64,000 bases of DNA from UJ101 sp047975265 (GCA_047975265.1 JBKEDE010000013.1:1-64000), one strand, 5' to 3'; counted from the first letter of the stretch, positions 53,073 through 62,505 are shown. Made by a program: numbers and translations. The notes: generated by a model not told the origin, from the letters alone.

Positions 53073-54878
53073 TTATTTCTTAAAAAAAGTATTAATAAAA
53101 TCCGTTGTTTTTTGATAAATAGTTTCCATAGAAAAAGTTGGTTCAGAAGACGAATATTTTTGATAATTACACAGGTTTAAAATTTCTTCTAATTGGCTGA
53201 TTTTTTCTCTTGAAATATTTCTGCCTTCTAATAAATCACTGATTTTCTTTGTGTTATAATCGACGTTGTTTATATCTAATCGATCGGCGAGAAACCAATA
53301 CAACGCCTTTTCTATAGCATTATAAAAAGAGAGAGAATCTTGTTTTGCCAAGTATTCCTTAGCATGAATCAAATATTGTTTAGATAATGCTTTAGATTCT
53401 TTTTTTTCTATGTCTATTTTTCTTTTTTTCCAATAAGGATACAATCCGGTTATTAATGTTGTAAAAATAACCAAACCAATGATTATCATCCAAATAACTC
53501 TTTCCGAAAGAATAGGATTATAAAAAGTTAGAGATTCTTTCAAAGGCTGTAAAAACAGCGTATCTTGGACATTTTTTTGCTGATTTACAGGATTTGCTAT
53601 TTCTGTTGGTTTTTTTGAAGGATCGTTTTTTGGTTTTTCAGAACCGTTAATAATATGTAAAACCGTTTTAGGAGATGTTTTTGTTTCATACTCACTTGTT
53701 TTAGGATTAAAATAAGAAAATTCTAAAACAGGAATTTCATAATCTCCTTTGTATTGAGGAACAACAATATAGCTTTTAGAAATTTTCCCTTTATGCCCTT
53801 CTTGAGTTAGCACTACGGATTCATACGCATTAGGATCGTAAATTTCCAACTCGCTTGGTAAAGATAATTGAGGAATGTTAACCATTTTAAAATCACCTTT
53901 TCCGGAAACTTCAACGTCAAACTGAACAGATTCTCCTGCATTTAAACGTGTTTTGTCCGTAAAAACATTTAAGTTAAAATCACCGACGGCACCACTGAAA
54001 TTTTCAGGTTTATTGGCTTCAGGTAAAGGTTTTACATTAAAAATTAATGAATTGGAATTTATCTTAGTCCAAACGTACCGACTTACAAGTCTACCAAAAA
54101 AATCGCGTTGATCGGTTTCAATTAAAAACGGAAATTCTAATTGGAAAGGCTCTATAGCAATCTGACCGATTTGTTGAGGAACGATAATTTTTTGAGTTAT
54201 AATCCGAGAATAATATACGTCACCTTGATAATTTTCCTGTTCTATAGCTGTTTTTTTTATAGGATAATCGGTCGTTGTGAAATTTTTAAATCGGTTTAAT
54301 TTAGACTCTCGAAGACGATGCAACACATTGTAGTCTTTTGATAGAATGCGTAAACTAATCAAAATTTCTTCTCCAACATAAGGTGATAAATTAGTAGCCG
54401 TAACCAAGAATTTTGTGTTTTTTGAGGTTTTATTGGTTAAAATTTCACCTCCTTGCGGAGTATTTTTTTGATTAGGTTGATTCTTTTGGGTAGAAGAAGA
54501 TTTAGTGCCTGTTATCTTAATTTGAAGAGGATGGGTTTTATAAAGATTTCCTTCAACTTGTATATCGGCACTTCCTATATCAAAAGTTCCTTTTTTTAAA
54601 GCTCTGAATGTAAAGGTTTTTGATATGATGGAATTTTTTAAATTTGATTGTGTAGAACTGGAACTTCCAATCATGTCAAAATTTGAAAAATCAGGATAAT
54701 GGATATCATCTATTTCATGTATTCCATTATCAACTTTTAATTGAAACGTTACAGAAAATATCCCGTTTACAGAGATTTCTTTGGGTTCTAAAATTGCTTT
54801 AAAAGAAATTTGCCCTTTTATGGTAAAATTAAAAAAAATTAAACCTAGTAAAATTATATATTGAATAATCCGCTTCAT
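53073..54878 (-). CDS. batD: BatD, oxygen-tolerance membrane protein
   Basis: A 601-residue protein: signal peptide (1-22), an extracytoplasmic region of several Ig-like beta domains (about 25-430, with FSVTFQLKVDNG and LNAGESVQFDVEVSGKGDFK), one transmembrane helix (about 465-485), and a cytoplasmic helical tail (about 490-600) with ALYWFLADRLDI. That matches the BatD family. It sits between batC (3 bases upstream) and batE in a tight operon. The Ig domains probably bind other envelope or Bat proteins. Confidence 0.9.
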   Translation of the reverse strand: MKRIIQYIILLGLIFFNFTIKGQISFKAILEPKEISVNGIFSVTFQLKVDNGIHEIDDIHYPDFSNFDMIGSSSSTQSNLKNSIISKTFTFRALKKGTFDIGSADIQVEGNLYKTHPLQIKITGTKSSSTQKNQPNQKNTPQGGEILTNKTSKNTKFLVTATNLSPYVGEEILISLRILSKDYNVLHRLRESKLNRFKNFTTTDYPIKKTAIEQENYQGDVYYSRIITQKIIVPQQIGQIAIEPFQLEFPFLIETDQRDFFGRLVSRYVWTKINSNSLIFNVKPLPEANKPENFSGAVGDFNLNVFTDKTRLNAGESVQFDVEVSGKGDFKMVNIPQLSLPSELEIYDPNAYESVVLTQEGHKGKISKSYIVVPQYKGDYEIPVLEFSYFNPKTSEYETKTSPKTVLHIINGSEKPKNDPSKKPTEIANPVNQQKNVQDTLFLQPLKESLTFYNPILSERVIWMIIIGLVIFTTLITGLYPYWKKRKIDIEKKESKALSKQYLIHAKEYLAKQDSLSFYNAIEKALYWFLADRLDINNVDYNTKKISDLLEGRNISREKISQLEEILNLCNYQKYSSSEPTFSMETIYQKTTDFINTFFKK

Positions 54879-54881
54879 TGT

Positions 54882-55748
54882 TTACCAATCTTTTTCCAAT
54901 TTCTCAGTCCTTTTTTGTTTTCTTCGGTCTTTATCAAGCATTCTTCTTTGAACGGATTTTTCTTCGTTCTCTAAAGCACGCAAAATGGCTTCTACTTGTT
55001 CTTTTGAAATACTTAAATCCGCTTTTTCGCCACGTTCTTGATTTTGGGTTGAACTTTGTGGCTGAGAAGATGAAGAATCTTTTGTTTTTTCTTCTTCTTT
55101 TTTCTTCTCCGATTTAGATTTTTGTTCTTCCTGTTTTTTCTCGTTTTCTTGTTTTTTGTTTTGCTGTTGCTTTTGTTGCTGATTTTGTTTTTGCTTTTCT
55201 CCCGATTTCTTTTCGTCGTTTTTTCCTTGCTGGTTTTGTTGTTGGTCTTGCTTTTTTTGTTCCTGTTGTTGTTGTTTTTGTTGCTCCTCTTTCTTCTTTT
55301 GACGTTCTTCTTGCTCTTCTTTCTGTTTGATTTTTTCTAAAGCAACATTCAAATTGTATTGGGTTTCTTCATCATCAGGATTGTTTCTCAGGGCTTCTTT
55401 ATAAGCATCCAAAGCTTTGTCAAACTGTTGTGCTTTTATGTACGCATTTCCTTCGTTGTGTTTAGCTTCAGCTCGGGTATTGGAATAAAGGCTTAAAGAA
55501 TCAGTTGTTTTGTAATAATCTGCCGCTTTTTCAAATTCTTTAATTCGGTATAATCCATTACCGATATTGTAATTGGCTATTGTGTCTGTTTTACTTAAAA
55601 ACAAGGCTTTTTTATAATCTGTAATAGCATTTTCAAAATCACGTTTGTAATAATCGTTATTGCCATTAGCAATATGATCTTTTACCCTATAATGATCATT
55701 ACAAGAATAGATGCCCAAAAATGATATGAGTAGAATAAAATATCTCAT
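54882..55748 (-). CDS. batC: BatC, TPR lipoprotein
   Basis: From the ATG at 55748 the protein has 288 residues; the longer TTG start adds 9 residues and would spoil the signal peptide. It has a lipobox (GIYSC, Cys about residue 16), TPR repeats (about 24-140, AITDYKKALFLSKTDTIANY and ALDAYKEALRNNPDDEETQY), a long Lys/Gln/Glu-rich low-complexity tract (about 140-235), and a C-terminal helix LSKEQVEAILRALENEEKS. It probably scaffolds the Bat complex at the inner membrane. Start overlaps the batB end by 4 bases. Confidence 0.88.
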   Translation of the reverse strand: MRYFILLISFLGIYSCNDHYRVKDHIANGNNDYYKRDFENAITDYKKALFLSKTDTIANYNIGNGLYRIKEFEKAADYYKTTDSLSLYSNTRAEAKHNEGNAYIKAQQFDKALDAYKEALRNNPDDEETQYNLNVALEKIKQKEEQEERQKKKEEQQKQQQQEQKKQDQQQNQQGKNDEKKSGEKQKQNQQQKQQQNKKQENEKKQEEQKSKSEKKKEEEKTKDSSSSQPQSSTQNQERGEKADLSISKEQVEAILRALENEEKSVQRRMLDKDRRKQKRTEKLEKDW

Positions 55749-56770
55749 TTTTTTGAAATTAATTTTTGAATCCAAACAGTTTTTTTGGAAAACATTAAAC
55801 TATCTAAAAGTATCAAAACTAATGCTATAAAGGCAAAATATTGATAATATAACCGATAATTGGTATAATTAGAACTACCTTTTTGTACTCTTTTATAATT
55901 TAAAAAAGCCAGCTTTATATCTTCTATGATTTTTTGAGTTGAGTCAGAGTGAATATATGTTCCATTGGCATCTTCTGCAATATTTTTAAGAGCTTTTTCG
56001 TTTAATTGGGTTATAACAGTTTCGCCGTATTGTTCTTTGTATCCTATTTTTCGACCACCTTGAAGAATAGGAATCGGACCACCATTTTTAGTTCCGATAC
56101 CTATGGTGATAATATTAACGTGGGCTTCTTTAGCTCGATCAACAGCATCTTCAATATCTTCTTCATGATCTTCTCCATCTGAGATGATGACAATGGCTCG
56201 GTCTCCGGGAGCATCTTTCTCAAATAAATCTACAGATTGATTGATAGCATTTGCCAAAGAAGTTCCCTGGCTACTTATAATATCAGAATTAATTCCGTTT
56301 AGCAAAATCTGTAAAGAGGTGTAGTCTTCGGTTAAAGACATCATCTTATGGGCTGTTCCGGCATAAGCAACCAAACCGATTCGGTCTCCCGCCAATTCTC
56401 CCATAAGTTCTTTTATGATTTTTTTAGATTTGATTAAACGGCTCGGCGAAATATCTTCCGAATCCATACTTCGTGAAACATCCAAAGCAAATACCAAGTC
56501 GATTCCCTCTTGTTTCATCTGTTGGATTTCTCCGCGTTTTTGAGGTCCTATAATGGCTGTGATTAAAAAACATAAAGAAGTTAGAACTAATAGAGCTTTA
56601 AGCCAATATTTAAAAGATGATTTATTTTGAACAATTTGTTGGAATAGATGTGAATCTGCAAATTCTGTTTGTTTGCGTTTTTTCCAAAGATCAAGCAAAA
56701 CATAACCCGACAATAAAATAATAAGCGGTATAATTAACCATAAGTAGTGTATTTCATCCCATTCAAGCAT
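55745..56770 (-). CDS. batB: BatB, von Willebrand factor A membrane protein
   Basis: A 341-residue protein with membrane helices near the N-terminus (6-24, 60-80) and the C-terminus (about 308-325). Between them is a VWA domain (about 90-295) with the metal-dependent site DVSRSMDSEDISPSR, followed by GTSLANAINQ and VIISDGEDHEE. The MIDAS DxSxS is intact, so metal-dependent partner binding is expected. It pairs with BatA, whose end lies 1 base upstream. The VWA domain faces the periplasm or cytoplasm depending on topology, which sequence alone cannot settle. Confidence 0.92.
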   Translation of the reverse strand: MLEWDEIHYLWLIIPLIILLSGYVLLDLWKKRKQTEFADSHLFQQIVQNKSSFKYWLKALLVLTSLCFLITAIIGPQKRGEIQQMKQEGIDLVFALDVSRSMDSEDISPSRLIKSKKIIKELMGELAGDRIGLVAYAGTAHKMMSLTEDYTSLQILLNGINSDIISSQGTSLANAINQSVDLFEKDAPGDRAIVIISDGEDHEEDIEDAVDRAKEAHVNIITIGIGTKNGGPIPILQGGRKIGYKEQYGETVITQLNEKALKNIAEDANGTYIHSDSTQKIIEDIKLAFLNYKRVQKGSSNYTNYRLYYQYFAFIALVLILLDSLMFSKKTVWIQKLISKK

Positions 56771-56771
56771 C

Positions 56772-57740
56772 TTAAATAAAACTTTTATAAAAGGTTAATC
56801 TCAATATAATTTCCACGAACAGCAACATAAAAGAATAAAGCAAGAATTTTTTGAAAAACTCCTGATAAGTATAGTATTTAATATCTTTTATTTCTGATTT
56901 TTCCAATTGATTGATTTCATCATAAATACTTGACAAACTAGTGCTACTGGAGGCTCGAAAATAAAATCCTCCGGTGTTTTTGGCAATTTGTTTCAGTAAC
57001 GCTTCATCTAAACCTCCGCCTAAATTAAATAAAGAACTTCGTTGGTTACTGCCAATTCCGATGGTATAGACTTTAATATGATTATCGGCAGCAATTTCAG
57101 AGGCGATAACAGGATCTACAAAACCGTCATTATTTACACCATCTGTTAAAAGAATGATGATTTTACTTTTCGCCTTGCTGTCTTTTAAATGATTAACGGC
57201 AGTTCCTAATCCATTTCCTATGGCGGTTCCTCCTGATAGTTCTTGTGTATCAAGTTCCTTTATAGCTTGAATTAAAATAGTACGGTCTGTTGTTAAAGGT
57301 ACTTTAGTAAAAGCCTCACCGGCATAGGCAACCAAACCGATTCGGTCTAATTTTCGCTCTTCAGCAAATCGGATGGCTACTTTTTTTAGAGCTTCGATTC
57401 GTGTGGGAGAAAGGTCGATATCTTCCATACTTCCTGAAACATCAACTGCCATTATAATATCAACCCCTTTATTCGAGTTTACTTTTCGTACTTCATTTAC
57501 AGCTCTGGGTCTTGCTAAAGCAATGATGAGGGAGCTGATGGCTAATAAACGTAAAACGTAAAGTGCCGGGCGTAATTTTTCTACCCAATTAAAAGAATTT
57601 GCCACAGGCTCGATGGATGGCATGCGGAGAACGGCTCCTTTTTTCCGGTTAAAGAAGAACCAAAAAATCAGCAAAGGAAGTAACCCTAATAAAAGGAGCA
57701 TCCAAGGTGATTCAAATTCTATGTTGGTAAAAAAATCCAT
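56772..57740 (-). CDS. batA: BatA, von Willebrand factor A membrane protein
   Basis: A 322-residue protein with helices at about 12-30 and 55-75, a VWA domain (about 88-280) and a C-terminal helix (about 300-318). The MIDAS motif is AVDVSGSMEDIDLSPTR, with TAIGNGLGTAVNHL and LLTDGVNNDG completing it. It resembles BatB and is its usual partner. BatA/B together with the MoxR ATPase and the DUF58 protein are thought to form a chaperone-like envelope system. The ATG is clear. Confidence 0.92.
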   Translation of the reverse strand: MDFFTNIEFESPWMLLLLGLLPLLIFWFFFNRKKGAVLRMPSIEPVANSFNWVEKLRPALYVLRLLAISSLIIALARPRAVNEVRKVNSNKGVDIIMAVDVSGSMEDIDLSPTRIEALKKVAIRFAEERKLDRIGLVAYAGEAFTKVPLTTDRTILIQAIKELDTQELSGGTAIGNGLGTAVNHLKDSKAKSKIIILLTDGVNNDGFVDPVIASEIAADNHIKVYTIGIGSNQRSSLFNLGGGLDEALLKQIAKNTGGFYFRASSSTSLSSIYDEINQLEKSEIKDIKYYTYQEFFKKFLLYSFMLLFVEIILRLTFYKSFI

Positions 57741-57777
57741 CCGTTGTTTTTATTTTTTTAAAACATTAATCATTCGA

Positions 57778-59241
57778 TTATTCTAACTTTTTTCCGGCAA
57801 TCTGATTGATTACTTTTCTTTGTTTTTCAGATTTGATAACCATTCCTTTAATAAATGAGTACCAGTTTTTTGCCTGAGTTCCGTATGACTTTTTTTTGTA
57901 TTCATTTTGTTTGTGTTTTGGTATTTCGTTTTTAGTAAAATCTTGAATGGAAATAGACCATTTGATTAGAAAATGACGTCGTTGCTCCTTCGTTACAGTT
58001 CGTGTATTCATCAAAATCATAAATCCTTTTTCTTTTGAGATGGAAACTAAATAAACGCCAATATGATCGTTTTCAAATACAAATTGTTGTTCTATTTCGG
58101 GAAAGAAAACTTCTTCTTTTTTAACACTTAATTTTTTTTCATACAAAAAAGCTCCTAAAATATATGGGCAGAAAATAAGTTGATGTTCATAAAATGTATC
58201 CCAAACTTTCTGGGAAACCGAATCGGTAAAATAATCGTCTAAATCGTTTTTCCACCATAAAGCAAAATTTCCTTTGGGTAATTGTTTGCGGTTTGTTCCC
58301 ATAAAATCAAAATATGTAGTTTTAATTTCAATAGGAGCAGCGATTTCTTCCTCCTCTTCTTCCACTATTTTTTCTTCTAAAGATTGCACCAAATTTACAG
58401 CACCATCCATATATTCTATATGTTTTGCTTCATCAGGAGATGATTTGGCAAATTTTACCAAATCAGATTCATGTAACAAACGATGTAAGCTGTTATATTC
58501 GTCGTCGTCAAGAAACGGCTTCATTTCACATAGAATTTCATCGGAAGTGGATTCCGGTGCATCAAACTTTAACTTTCGTTCAAAATAATACCGTAAAACA
58601 TCCGTCAGTTTAGAATAATAAATTTTAGTGTCCTGCTTCCATACCTTTTCTTTTTTTAAGTTGGATAGAGCCAGTAAAGCCTCTTCACCCGGCGGAATTT
58701 CAGGTTTTCCCTTTTTAGAAAAAGGTTTATTTTTTACAAGCCAATATATCAAAAAACCAATGATTCCAAGGATAAATGAACCTAATATTCCGGTTAAAAT
58801 CCAACGGTATTTATTAAAATAGTCATTAAGAGTCCTTGAAGATTCTTTAATGGGTTTGATGTCATAAATAGGTTTTTGAAGTGTATTGACTTTTACACGA
58901 GATACATGAATATCTTTTGCAAAAGAATGAATTTCTTGATTTCCTTTTGAAAATTTAAAAGAAGGTATAGTGTAAATACCTGAATCAAAAGCAATTAATT
59001 GAAGATTCAGATATGGTTTTTCTGAAATGGTATCAAATGTTACTTTAACAATTTCTAAATTTTTTTGTAAAACAAGCCGTTTTTTTAAAGTAGGCAGTGT
59101 CCATTTGCTTTCTTTTGAAAGTTCATACCGAACCATAAAAGGCTCCGCCACTCTTTGTTCATCAGAATCTAAAATAGGTTCTATCTGAGCTGAAAGTTCT
59201 AAGGAGATGAAAAGCATTATGTATAAAAGAATCCGATTCAT
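57778..59241 (-). CDS. BatX-like (DUF4381-type) protein with an extra C-terminal domain
   Basis: A 487-residue protein lying between the DUF58 gene and batA. The N-terminal part has a signal peptide (1-18), a beta-rich periplasmic region (about 20-140), one transmembrane helix (about 148-170), and a cytoplasmic segment (about 190-290, LTDVLRYYFERKLKFDAPES) like DUF4381/BatX. After an acidic linker (EEEEEE near 293-300) comes a second domain (about 305-487) that is not in the usual BatX as I know it. It contains NRKQLPKGNFALWWKNDLDD and ends TQAKNWYSFIKGMVIKSEKQ. Its function is unknown. Confidence 0.75.
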   Translation of the reverse strand: MNRILLYIMLFISLELSAQIEPILDSDEQRVAEPFMVRYELSKESKWTLPTLKKRLVLQKNLEIVKVTFDTISEKPYLNLQLIAFDSGIYTIPSFKFSKGNQEIHSFAKDIHVSRVKVNTLQKPIYDIKPIKESSRTLNDYFNKYRWILTGILGSFILGIIGFLIYWLVKNKPFSKKGKPEIPPGEEALLALSNLKKEKVWKQDTKIYYSKLTDVLRYYFERKLKFDAPESTSDEILCEMKPFLDDDEYNSLHRLLHESDLVKFAKSSPDEAKHIEYMDGAVNLVQSLEEKIVEEEEEEIAAPIEIKTTYFDFMGTNRKQLPKGNFALWWKNDLDDYFTDSVSQKVWDTFYEHQLIFCPYILGAFLYEKKLSVKKEEVFFPEIEQQFVFENDHIGVYLVSISKEKGFMILMNTRTVTKEQRRHFLIKWSISIQDFTKNEIPKHKQNEYKKKSYGTQAKNWYSFIKGMVIKSEKQRKVINQIAGKKLE

Positions 59242-59243
59242 TG

Positions 59244-60110
59244 TTAAGCATATCGTTTAAAGTAACCCATGAGTTTTTTTACGTAATCTTCATTCGATTG
59301 TAAATGGATTGTTCCTGCTCCTGCTTTGGTAAAACTATTTATAAAATAATGATACCGTTTTTGGTAATATTTAGCATATTCCATGCGTACTTTTTTAAAA
59401 GAAGTATTAACAGCCTTAATTTTTCCTGTTTCCATATCTTGCATATAAACCAATCCGATATTGGGAATACGCTGTTCTTTTTCATCATAAATACGGATTC
59501 CGGTTACATCGTGTTTTCTCGCCACAACATCCAATGCTTTTTTATAGTTCAAATCCGTAAAATCGGATAAGGCAAATAAAATAGCATGACGTTTTAAAAC
59601 ACCTCCTATAAATTGAAAAGCTTTAACTAAGTCAGTTTGTGTATCGGAAGGCTCAAATTCAATCAATTCACGAATGATGCGTAAAACGTGAGACCGTCCT
59701 TTTTTAGGAGGAATGTAAAGTTCTATTTGATTGCTAAAAAGCAACAAACCTACTTTGTCATTATTTTGGATGGCAGCAAAAGCTAATGTAGCAGCTATCT
59801 CTGTGATGGTTTCTCTTTTTAGTTGCTTCCGTGTTCCAAAAAAAACGGATTGACTAATATCAACCACTAAAAGCAAAGTTAATTCACGCTCTTCTTCAAA
59901 AATTTTAATATACGGTTCATTAAACCGAGCTGTTTTATTCCAATCAATCGTTCGGACATCATCTCCGAATTGGTAAGGGCGTACTTCGGAGAAAGTCATT
60001 CCTCGTCCTTTAAAAACAGAATGATACTCTCCCGAAAAAATATGGTTACTCAACCTTCGGGTTTTAATTTCAATTTTACGTACTTTCTTTATAATTTCCT
60101 TAGTGTCCAA
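59244..60110 (-). CDS. DUF58 domain protein of the moxR-bat operon
   Basis: A 288-residue protein of the DUF58/YeaD family with a VWA-like core. It shows IKTRRLSNHIFSGEYHSVFKG, then GMTFSEVRPYQFGDDVRTID and a VDISQSVFFGT MIDAS-like strand (DxSxS, D-I-S-Q-S). The start is TTG at 60110: homologues begin at MDTKEIIKKVRKIEIKT, and no ATG lies upstream. It lies 30 bases after moxR. DUF58 proteins are partners of MoxR ATPases. Confidence 0.88.
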   Translation of the reverse strand: MDTKEIIKKVRKIEIKTRRLSNHIFSGEYHSVFKGRGMTFSEVRPYQFGDDVRTIDWNKTARFNEPYIKIFEEERELTLLLVVDISQSVFFGTRKQLKRETITEIAATLAFAAIQNNDKVGLLLFSNQIELYIPPKKGRSHVLRIIRELIEFEPSDTQTDLVKAFQFIGGVLKRHAILFALSDFTDLNYKKALDVVARKHDVTGIRIYDEKEQRIPNIGLVYMQDMETGKIKAVNTSFKKVRMEYAKYYQKRYHYFINSFTKAGAGTIHLQSNEDYVKKLMGYFKRYA

Positions 60111-60140
60111 GGTAGCAAATTAAATAAAATATTTTTTTAA

Positions 60141-61142
60141 TTAAGGAACTTGAATAGCATTAATGATTTGATTGATGATATCGTCCGTAGTCATATTTTC
60201 AGCTTCAGCTTCATAGGTAATTCCTATTCGGTGGCGTAGCACATCGTGTACGATAGCACGCACATCTTCAGGAATTACAAAAGCACGTTTCATTAAAAAG
60301 GCATGAGCTTTGGCTGCCGTTGCTAAATTGATGCTTCCACGTGGAGAAGAACCAAAAGAAATTAACGGTTTTAAATTTTCCAATCCATATTTTTCGGGAA
60401 AACGTGTAGCAAAAATAATGTCTAAGATATAATGTTCTATTTTTTCATCCATATAAATCATCTTAACCATTTTACGGGCTTTGATTATATCTTGCAATGA
60501 AACAACAGATTCCGTATTGCCAAAACCATCGTTTAAACTCATACGCATAATGCGTCGCTCGTCTTCCAGATTAGGATACGTAATAACACATTTTAACATG
60601 AATCGATCCATTTGTGCTTCAGGTAAAGGATAAGTACCTTCTTGTTCCACAGGGTTTTGTGTAGCCATAACCAAAAAAGGTTCTTCTAGTTTAAATGTTT
60701 CTTCACCAATGGTAATCTGGCGTTCTTGCATGGCTTCCAATAAAGCTGATTGGACTTTGGCAGGAGCACGGTTAATCTCATCAGCTAAAACAAAATTAGC
60801 AAATACCGGTCCTTTTTTTACTGAAAAATTGTTATCCTTTATATTATAAATAATGGTTCCTACTACATCAGCGGGAAGTAAATCAGGCGTGAATTGAATC
60901 CTTGAAAAGCTACCGCTTACGGCTTTAGAAAGTGTATTGATAGCTAAAGTCTTAGCTAAACCGGGAACTCCTTCCAACAGAATATGCCCATTTCCCAACA
61001 AACCAATCATCAAACGCTGAACCATATAATTCTGACCGATAATGGTCTGATTTATGGCATGAATCAGGTGATCAATCGGCTGGCTTTCTTGTTGAATTTT
61101 TTGGCTTAAAGCTGAAATATCTGTACTTTGATTTGTCTCCAT
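60141..61142 (-). CDS. MoxR family AAA+ ATPase
   Basis: A 333-residue AAA+ ATPase. Walker A is LLEGVPGLAKTLAINTL (GVPGLAKT, about 56-63), Walker B is FVLADEINRAPAKVQSALLE, sensor 1 is FLVMATQNPVEQEG, and RFMLK supplies the Arg finger. MoxR proteins are chaperones that mature partner complexes, often with VWA proteins. Here the partners are most likely BatA/BatB and the DUF58 protein. It heads the nine-gene reverse-strand operon. The 149 bases upstream are AT-rich with no clear -7 box. Confidence 0.94.
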   Translation of the reverse strand: METNQSTDISALSQKIQQESQPIDHLIHAINQTIIGQNYMVQRLMIGLLGNGHILLEGVPGLAKTLAINTLSKAVSGSFSRIQFTPDLLPADVVGTIIYNIKDNNFSVKKGPVFANFVLADEINRAPAKVQSALLEAMQERQITIGEETFKLEEPFLVMATQNPVEQEGTYPLPEAQMDRFMLKCVITYPNLEDERRIMRMSLNDGFGNTESVVSLQDIIKARKMVKMIYMDEKIEHYILDIIFATRFPEKYGLENLKPLISFGSSPRGSINLATAAKAHAFLMKRAFVIPEDVRAIVHDVLRHRIGITYEAEAENMTTDDIINQIINAIQVP

Positions 61143-61291
61143 CGGTTGTAAATAAATTTTTTAGGTATGCAAGATGCAATTTTTTTTAAAAAAAGAACGT
61201 CATTTTTCTCCTAAGTTATATGTTAATGAATGTTAAAGTACAATAAAATTTATACTGACATATATTTCTCGTTATATTTATACATCAAACA

Positions 61292-61756
61292 ATGGATTCT
61301 GATTCAGAAATGTATATTAGGTATAGAAGATTTAATAACATCTATCTAATGGTTAGCAAACCTGATAAAATACGAGTGGACAACGGACCGGAATTTATTG
61401 TGGAAAAGCTGAAAAATTGGTGCGGTTATCACGGAATTGAGTTGCATTACATCCAACCCGGAAAACCTACTCAAAACTCGTTGATTGAGAGATTTAACAG
61501 AACATTTAGAACAGATTTTTTAGATGTTTATCTCTTTGAGAACATCAAACAAATGAGAAATTACGCAGAAGTCCGGATGTGGAAATACAACAACGAAAGA
61601 CCACACAGTACACTGCAATACTTAATGCCAAGAGATTTTTTGTTGAAATATGGAAAAATCAGCCACACAAATCCGGTAGATTTTCTCACATTCCAACAAA
61701 GTTTTTCGACAACAACTAAAATATTAACTAAAAACGCTACTTTTGAGTGTTACTAA
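61292..61756 (+). mobile_element. IS3-family transposase OrfB fragment
   Basis: A 154-residue frame that matches the C-terminal half of an IS3-family integrase-type transposase: RVDNGPEF carries the second catalytic Asp, SLIERFNRTFRTDFLDVYLF the catalytic Glu, and YNNERPHSTLQYLMPRDFL the usual tail. The first catalytic Asp, the N-terminal part and OrfA are missing, and no terminal inverted repeats were found, so it is a dead remnant. The upstream 149 bases contain no further IS sequence. It abuts the start of the toxin-immunity-like region. Confidence 0.9.
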
Positions 61757-61888
61757 GTTTGGGAAGATTACATAAGGGGTTTAAAAAATACATCGGGGGT
61801 ATTTCAATTAACTACTACACAAGCTATTGGAAAAACAACATACACAAAATTTTTAAATCAGGGTAAAAAATGGTTTACAAGCAAGTAA
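61757..61888 (+). pseudogene. Orphan 3' end of a large gene, possibly a polymorphic toxin C-terminus
   Basis: Directly after the transposase stop the same frame stays open for 43 codons to a TAA at 61886-61888. It reads VWEDYIRGLKNTSGVFQLTT then TQAIGKTTYTKFLNQGKKWF, ending TSK, with no initiator. That looks like the end of a real protein cut off by the IS fragment. Its last 19 bases overlap the start of the lipoprotein gene at 61870, as toxin genes often overlap their immunity genes. The family name is not certain. Confidence 0.5.
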
Positions 61889-62494
61889 TTTTATATTTAT
61901 TCATTATTGCCTTAAATTTTAGTTGTGATAAAAATAAAAGATTATCTAATTTAGAATGCAAAAACAATTTAAGTCTCTATGAGAGGAAAAGAGTAAAGAA
62001 TGATAACTATTGCTTTAATACAATTTCAGATAGTTTAAATAAGAAAGGGGCTTTAAATAGAAATAAATATTATGAAATTAAAAATAATGCATCTTTAGAT
62101 AATTTTTATAAAAATAATTACTATGATGAGTTAATTAAAAACTTCTATCAATATAATTCTTTCGTAGAAAGGTATATTTTAGAAAATTTTAATAGAAAGT
62201 ATTTAATACTTATTGGTCAGGCAAAAGGAGCTACAGGTATCGGTATTGATTATTGGAATTATGAATGTTTTCTATTAACTAAAAAAAGTGATGTTATAAA
62301 ATTTTCTTCACTATCAAAAACGCCATTATCTCTATTTTTTTAATCAGAAAGGTCAATTACGATATTTGACGATAGACGATAATTATCCACGTCCAGCCAG
62401 CGACTCTGTGGAATTAAATTACTATCCCGTTATAGGCTCTTTAGTTAATGAGAATAATGAAATTATTAATAAAATAAATTTAGATTGTAAGTAA
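61870..62494 (+). pseudogene. Small lipoprotein (possible immunity protein), frameshifted in a T7 run
   Basis: ATG 61870 opens a frame with signal peptide and lipobox (NFSC, Cys about 19), then a Lys-, Asn- and Tyr-rich domain, that stops at 62341-62343. Deleting one T from the seven-T run at 62335-62341 restores the frame to FNQKGQLRYLTIDDNYPRPA and onwards to INLDCK, stop at 62492-62494, giving a protein of about 207 residues. The frameshift may be real, a sequencing error, or slippage-type variation. A lipoprotein overlapping a toxin-like 3' end suggests periplasmic immunity, which is inference. I do not recognise the family. Confidence 0.55.
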
Positions 62495-62505
62495 ATTAAC
62501 GTTTT

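Noticed and set aside
54940..55330. Repeat-like CAA/AAG-rich tract
   Set aside because: Ordinary low-complexity coding sequence in batC, with no regular unit as in a CRISPR or tandem repeat array.
55122..55340. Plus-strand Leu/Phe-rich open frame
   Set aside because: It is antisense to the Lys/Gln/Glu-rich low-complexity tract of batC, whose codons give Leu and Phe on the other strand.
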